Shown here: in pieces, positions 58,579-64,000 of the stretch
How the letters are laid out: every line of letters starts with the position of its first letter
Numbering within the stretch: the first letter of the stretch is position 1
Assembly (NCBI GenBank): GCA_027886185.1
Contig: WOAB01000878.1
Location: 4,600,001-4,664,000, forward strand
Direction of reading: 5' to 3'
From: Rheum nobile
Taxonomy: Eukaryota > Streptophyta > Magnoliopsida > Caryophyllales > Polygonaceae
DNA: 64,000 bases
Notes under the pieces: generated by a model
Databases searched by the model: none
What the model was told of the DNA's origin: nothing
The model's input: only the letters and a program-made list of their open reading frames with translations
Position numbers and translations under genes: made by a program

Positions 58579-60271
58579 ATGGCTATAACCCCGATGTGGA
58601 AGATATTGACAGTTGCTTCTATAAAGGTTGTCGTGCAGTTTAGATGGGCATTGAAGGTGTCATTGACACATTATTTACAACAGCTCGGTCTAGACGTCAC
58701 CGATAAATTGTTGATCTGGATCAGCAAACCCATCTTCGGGTTGTTTGTTTAGGTGGTTGTGGGATAGTGCAGCCCGTGGTTAGGTAGGACCCGGCTTGGG
58801 AATCACAAACCGTTCATAGCTATGGGGTTTGTGATACAGTGTGTCAAAATGATCCTGATCAGCTACGTCAGGGACATTATGCATATGGATCCGAAATCGT
58901 CGGGAACACCTCATGGAGAATATTGGAATATCAAATTTACGTTCATTGGTGGTTGTTGGGCTATGGATCTCTTCAAGAGTTTGATTGAGGTAAAAATAAA
59001 TTAGGTTTAATTGTAGTATAATTTTAATATATATATTTTAAAGGAGATTAAATTAATAACATATATATTATTACGTAGAGGGTTCAGTAGAAGGCATCTT
59101 AATTGATCTTTGTCAAGAAGATGAACATCGGATAAAAAGAGCCTTCGGTTGGTCCACATTCTTCAACACAGTTGGGAATGTGGTCAGCGATGATGTTGCC
59201 TCGCACCCTCGGCTCTACAAAATTCTCCCCTTCACCCGCAACCGCTTCTGCTATGAGACATGCACCAACCTGAAAACAAGTTATTTTATTAACATGTTTT
59301 TGTTGGCCATCTTCATATATATCACGTTCAAATATGTCTCGCAACCTACATCCGACCAGGTACTGTATTATAGCTGGCTTGACATATTATATGAAGTAGT
59401 AAAATATTTATCTAGCTTAATTTGGGTCTAACATAAAGAAATTCAATTATTTCTCAAAATGGCTTGGAAGGTGAGAACGAGCTACAAGTACCTGGCCTCA
59501 CCCATTAGAAGGAAGCTTTGCGGAAGCCCTTCACCCGCATGTACTTGGCATCGGCCCTCATCACAGTCGCTTGGTTCCCATTCGAGATGCTTGGCAGCGA
59601 CTGCGTGGGAGCGGAAGTATACGGGGGGATTCCGATCTACCTGATTCCGCCATCTATATGGCAGGGGTACGGGAAACGGCTATGGGCCTCATGGTGAATG
59701 TTGTGATCGTTGGAGTCGTCTCCCTCATCTTCAACCCACTCACCAAGGTCCTCGGAGGATTCCGGCGGACGTAGGGCTTATTTACCTTGTTGCTTCCGGG
59801 GTCATTGGTTGCGTCGTTAGTGTTGAAGAAGAAGGCCCAGCAAGCGGCACCCTTCGGAACTCATGCTCCAACGGGAATCCGAATTGGCATCTTGGCCTTC
59901 TTCGAAGTCATGGGCTTCCCACAAGCAACCGCATTAAGCATTCCCACGTTGCTCATATCAACTTACTCTCGGGATGTTGCAACAAACCCTGGTAAGTATA
60001 ACATATATTTTGCATAATAAATATATAATTACTAGTCCGATTTCGCCATTTTAGGCAAGATAATATAACGTACGTTGTTGTGTTTGCTGTTGTAGAGCGA
60101 GTAAAAGATGCTACCACTGCGCTACTCAATGTTACGAATGTCGTAGCTGGTCTGTTGGCCCTATTATTGTGTATTAGGGCCCGACTTGGCTATTCAATGT
60201 TCACACTCAGAGCGGCTATTAACAGCCTACTAATCTTCACCTGGCTTTCTCCCATATATTCAGATACTTGA
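58579..60271 (+). pseudogene. Sucrose-transporter-like (SUT/SUC) pseudogene, copy B
   Basis: Degenerate member of the plant sucrose/H+ symporter family (major facilitator, plasma membrane or vacuole). Exon 1 (58579-58989) starts MAITPMWKILTVASIK, with VQFRWALKVSL...YLQQLG matching TM1 of SUT proteins, then GNHKPFIAMGFVIQ. Later exons: 59098-59359 (FFNTVGNVVS, HPRLYKILPFT, CTNLKTSYFI), ~59460-59991 (AWFPFEMLGSDCVGAEVY, IYMAGVRETAMGLMVN, LTKVLGGFRRT) and 60096-60271. Introns have GT-AG borders. Two TAG codons directly follow GLFV (near 58750 and 58765), and a run of g near 59620 shifts the frame before the GVR motif. Both defects recur in copies C and D. It cannot encode a working transporter as it stands. 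Confidence 0.75.
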
Positions 60272-60658
60272 TGGGGATTTATTATGTGGAAACTGTTTCT
60301 TGTTATAATATCCTTGTAAATGACCATGTATATATATAATATTGATGTGTTTTGATTTGTTTTGTTAATTAATAACTTTGGACTTCATCAATACTTTGAC
60401 CCTAAGCTATGAATTTTAAAAGCACCTTTCATTGATCTTCATATCACTAGCTCATATATCACTAGCACCCTCCATTGAGCTAGTTATATGAAGATCAATG
60501 GAGGATGCTTTTAAAATTCATAGCTTAGGGTCGAAGTATTGATGAAGTCCAAAATTTTTAATTAACAAAACAAATCAAAATACATCAATATTATATATAT
60601 ACATGGTCATTTACAGGGATATTATAACAAGAAACAGTTTCCACATAATAAATCCCCA
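60272..60658. repeat. Tail-to-tail junction of copies B and C
   Basis: The 3' flanks of the two copies meet in a palindrome centred near 60465-60475 (cattgatcttcatat...atatgaagatcaatg). A short duplicated tatcactagc lies at the centre. Confidence 0.85.
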
Positions 60659-62352
60659 TCAAGTATCTGAATATATGGGAGAAAGCCATGTGAAGATTAG
60701 TATGTTGCTAATAGCCGCTCTGAGTGTGAACATTGAATAGCCAAGTCGGGCCCCAATACACAATAATAGAGGGACAGACCAGCTACGACATTCGTAACAT
60801 TAAGTAGCGCAGTGGCAGCATCTTTTACTCGCTCTACAACAACAAACACAACAACGTACGTTATATTTATCTTGCCTAAAATGGCGGAATCAGACTTCTA
60901 ATTATATATATTATGCAAAATATATGTTATACTTACCAGGGTTTGATGCAACATCCTGAGAGTAAGCCGATATGAGCAACGTGGGAATGCTTAATGTGGT
61001 TGTTTGTGGGAAGCCCACGACTCCGAGAAGACCAAGATGCCAATTCGGATTCCCGTTGGAGAATGAGTTCCGAAGGGTGCCACTTGCTGGTCCTTCTTCT
61101 TCAACACTAACAACGCAGCCAGCGACCCCACAAGCAACAAGGTAAATAAGCCCTACGTCCTCCGGAGTCCTCCGAGGACCTTGGTGAGTGGGTTGAAGAC
61201 AAGGGAGACGACTCCAACGACCACAACATTCACCATGAGGCCCAGAGCCGCTTCCCGTACCCCTGCCATATAGATGGCGGAATCAGGTAGATCGGAATCC
61301 CCCTGTATACTTCCGCGCCCACGCAGTCGCTTCCAAGCATCTCGAATGGGAACCAAAAGACTGTGATGAGGGCCGATGCCAAGTACAAGCGGGTGAAGGG
61401 CTTCCTCAAAGCTTCCTTCCAATGGGTGAGGCCAGGTACTTGTAGCTCGTGCTCACCTCCCAAGCCATTTTGAGAAATAATTGAATTTTTTTATCTTAGA
61501 CGACCCAAATTAAGCCAGATAAATATGTTACTACTTCATATAATATGTCAAGCCAGCTATAATACAGTACCTGGTCGGATGTAGGTTGCGAGACATATTT
61601 GAACGTGATATATATGAAGATGGCCAACAAAAACATGTTAATAAAATAACTTGTTTTCAGGTTGGTACATGTCTCATATCAGAAGCGGTTGCGGGTGAAG
61701 GGAAGAATTTTGTAGAGCCGAGGGTGCGAGGCAACAACATTGCTGACCACATTCCCAACTGTGTTCAAGAATGTGGACCAACTGAAGGCTCTTTTTATCC
61801 GATGTTCATCTTCTTGACAAAGATCAATTAAGATGCCTTCTACTGAACCCTCTACGTAATAATATATATGTTAATAATTTAATCTCCACTAAAATATATA
61901 TATTAAAATTATACTATAATTAAACCCAATTTATTTTTACCTCAATCAAACTCTTGAAGAGATCCATAGCCCAACAACCACCAATGAACGTAAATTTGAT
62001 ATTCCAATATTCTCCATGAGGTGTTCCCGACGATTTTGGATCCATATGCATAATGTCCCTGACGTAGCTGATCAGGATCATTCTGGCACACTGTATCACA
62101 AACCCCATAGCTATGAAGGGTTTGTTTCCAAAGTTGGGTCCTACCTAACCACGGGCTGCACTATCCCACAACCACCTAAACAAACAACCCGAAGATGGGT
62201 GTGCTGATCCAGATCAACAATATATCGGTGATGTCTAGACCGAGTTGTTGCAAATAAGGTGTCAACAACGACACCTTCAATGCCCATGCGAACTGCACGG
62301 CAACCTTTATAGAAGCAACGGTCAATATCTTCCACATCGGAGTTACAGCCAT
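60659..62352 (-). pseudogene. Sucrose-transporter-like pseudogene, copy C (inverted)
   Basis: Full-length mirror image of copy B on the minus strand, ATG at 62352. Exon 1 reads MAVTPMWKILTVASIK and LLTPYLQQLGLDITDILLIW, closer to intact SUT sequences than copy B. It carries the same two TAG codons after GLFV and the same frameshift before the GVR motif. Further small differences (for example gtcctccggagtcctccgag near 61158) are private. With copy B it forms arms of about 1.9 kb that could pair along their length. Confidence 0.75.
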
Positions 62353-62437
62353 GTCGATCAATCTATATATCTACATGATCGAGAATAAAAAGCAAAATGA
62401 GAAGAAACATTGATCGGCATAGTTTTACTTGAAATTT
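62353..62437. repeat. Head-to-head junction of copies C and D
   Basis: The leader of copy C (minus) ends at about 62432 (atagttttacttgaa) and is joined directly to the middle of exon 1 of copy D (tttaggtggttgtggg). The joint falls in a short ttta overlap. Confidence 0.8.
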
Positions 62438-63946
62438 AGGTGGTTGTGGGATAGTGCAGCCCGTGGTTAGGTAGGACCCGGCTTGGGAATCACAAACCCT
62501 TCATAGATATGGGGTTTGTGATACAGTATGCCAGAATGATCCTGATCAGCTACGTCAGGGACATTATGCATATGGATCCGAAATCGTCGGGAACACCTCA
62601 TGGAGAATATTGGAATATCAAATTTACGTTCATTGGTGGTTGTTGGGCTATGGATCTCTTCAAGAGTTTGATTGAGGTAAAAATAAATTGGGTTTAATTG
62701 TAGTATAATTTTAATATATATATTTTAGTGGAGATTAAATTAATAACATATATATTATTACTTATAGAGTTCAGTAGAAGGCATCTTAATTGATCTCTGT
62801 CAAGAAGATGAACATCGGATAAAAAAAGCCTTTGGTTGGTCCACATTCTTCAACACAGTTGGGAATGTGGTCAACGATGTTGTTGCCTCGCACCCTCGGC
62901 TCTACAAAATTCTCCCCTTCACCTGCAACCGTTGCTGCTATGAGAAATGCACCAACCTGAAAACAAGTTATTTTATTAACATATTTTTGTTGGCCATCTT
63001 CATATATATCACGTTCAAATATGTCTCACAACCTACATCCGACCAGGTACTGTATTATAGCTGGCTTGACATATTATATGAAGTAGTAAAATATTTATCT
63101 AGCTTAATTTGGGTCTAACATAAAGAAATTCAATTATTTCTCAAAATGGCTTGGGAGGTGAGCACGAGCTACAAGTACCTGGCCTCACCCATTGGAAGGA
63201 AGCTTTACGGAAGCCCTTCACCCGCCTGTACTTGGCATCGGCCCTCATCACAGTCGCTTGGTTCCCATTCGAGATGCTTGGCAGCGACTGTGTGGGTGCG
63301 GAAGTATACGGGGGGATTCTGATCTACCTGATTCCGTCATCTATATGGCAGGGGTACGGGAAGTGGCTCTGGGCCTCATGGTGAATGTTGTGGTCGTTGG
63401 AGTCATCTCCCTCCTCTTCAACCCACTCACCAAGGTCCTCGGAGGACTCCGGAGGACGTGGGGCTTATTTACCTTGTTGCTTGCGGGGTCGTTGGCTGCG
63501 TCGTTAGTGTTGAAGAAGAAGACCCAGCAAGCGGCACCCTTCGGAACTCATGCTCCAACGGGAATCCGAATTGGCATCTTGGCCTTCTTCGGAGTCATGG
63601 GCTTCCCGCAAGCAACCGCATTAAGCATTCTCACGTTGCTCATATCAACTTACTCTCGGGATGTTGCAACAAACCCTGGTAAGTATAACATTTATTTTGC
63701 ATAATAAATATATAATTACTAGTCTGATTCCGCCATTTTAGGCAAGATAATATAACGTACGTTGTTGTAGAGCGAGTAAAAGATGATGCCACTGCGCTAC
63801 TCAATGTTACGAATATCGTAGCTAGTCTGTTGGCCCTATTATTGTGTATTGGGGCCCGACTTGGCTATTCAATGATCACACTCGGAGCGGCTATTAGCAG
63901 CCTACTAATCTTCACCTGGCTTTCTCACATATATTCAGATACTTGA
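62438..63946 (+). pseudogene. Sucrose-transporter-like pseudogene, copy D (first exon truncated)
   Basis: It begins inside exon 1 just at the first shared TAG, so the start codon and TM1-2 are missing. The rest parallels copy B: GNHKPFIDMGFVIQYA, FFNTVGNVVND, AWFPFEMLGSDCVGAEVYGG, IYMAGVREVALGLMVN and the FFGVMGFPQATALSI helix, with the same frameshift before the GVR motif. A short deletion precedes the last exon (63744-63770). The 3' flank continues to the window end and matches copy B. Confidence 0.75.
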
Positions 63947-64000
63947 TGGGGATTTATTATGTGGAAACTGTTTCTTGTTATAATATCCCTGTAAATGACC

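Overview
The window is transposon-dense, AT-rich nuclear DNA from a flowering plant, probably a eudicot. The evidence is GT-AG introns, Mutator-like transposases of the FAR1/SWIM type, plant mobile domain (PMD) genes, plant Ty3 retrotransposons and a sucrose-transporter-like gene family. I saw no rRNA, tRNA or CRISPR array and no gene that is clearly an ordinary single-copy host gene.

Layout. 1-1157: two copies of a ~624-bp repeat. 1158-3825: a 5'-truncated LINE with broken RT. 4010-~8300: Helitron-like DNA on the minus strand, with an RPA70-like relic and a ~118-bp repeat block. 8317-9197: a small Mutator-like element with imperfect terminal inverted repeats (TIRs). 9395-11489: a degenerate non-LTR element whose 13-bp target duplication reappears only at 23722, because a 12.2-kb Mutator-like element (MULE1, 11490-23712) landed in its poly(A) tail. 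MULE1 carries a PMD gene and a MULE-SWIM-OTU transposase pointing at each other, with a 3.4-kb satellite array between them.

24.5-40.4 kb: a second, related element (MULE2) with the same convergent plan: transposase-OTU on plus, PMD on minus. Between them lie two extra short genes with no visible breaks, a GRF zinc-finger gene and a B3-domain gene. Each has its own copy of the terminal palindromes, a TATA box and a similar leader. The MULE2 transposase is split by a Ty3-type LTR element (26193-32632). A 170-bp inverted repeat sits just 3' of the transposase. The PMD gene is cut off by an LTR-like sequence (40387-41227).

41339-41755 is a hAT-type MITE. 42058-55382 is a minus-strand Ty3 chromovirus-like element with a long polyprotein frame broken by three TAG codons, an extra acidic ORF upstream of gag, and a nested LTR element containing a perfect 169-bp inverted repeat. 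55385 to the end is a head-to-head/tail-to-tail array of four degenerate sucrose-transporter-like copies that share the same premature stops.

The most interesting candidate system is the MULE pair: a transposase fused to an OTU protease-like domain, a convergent PMD gene, arrays of ~20-bp palindromes at the ends, and in MULE2 two additional putative accessory genes driven from duplicated end sequences. By analogy with anti-silencing genes of VANDAL MULEs, the accessory proteins may act on silencing or on the palindromes; that is inference only.
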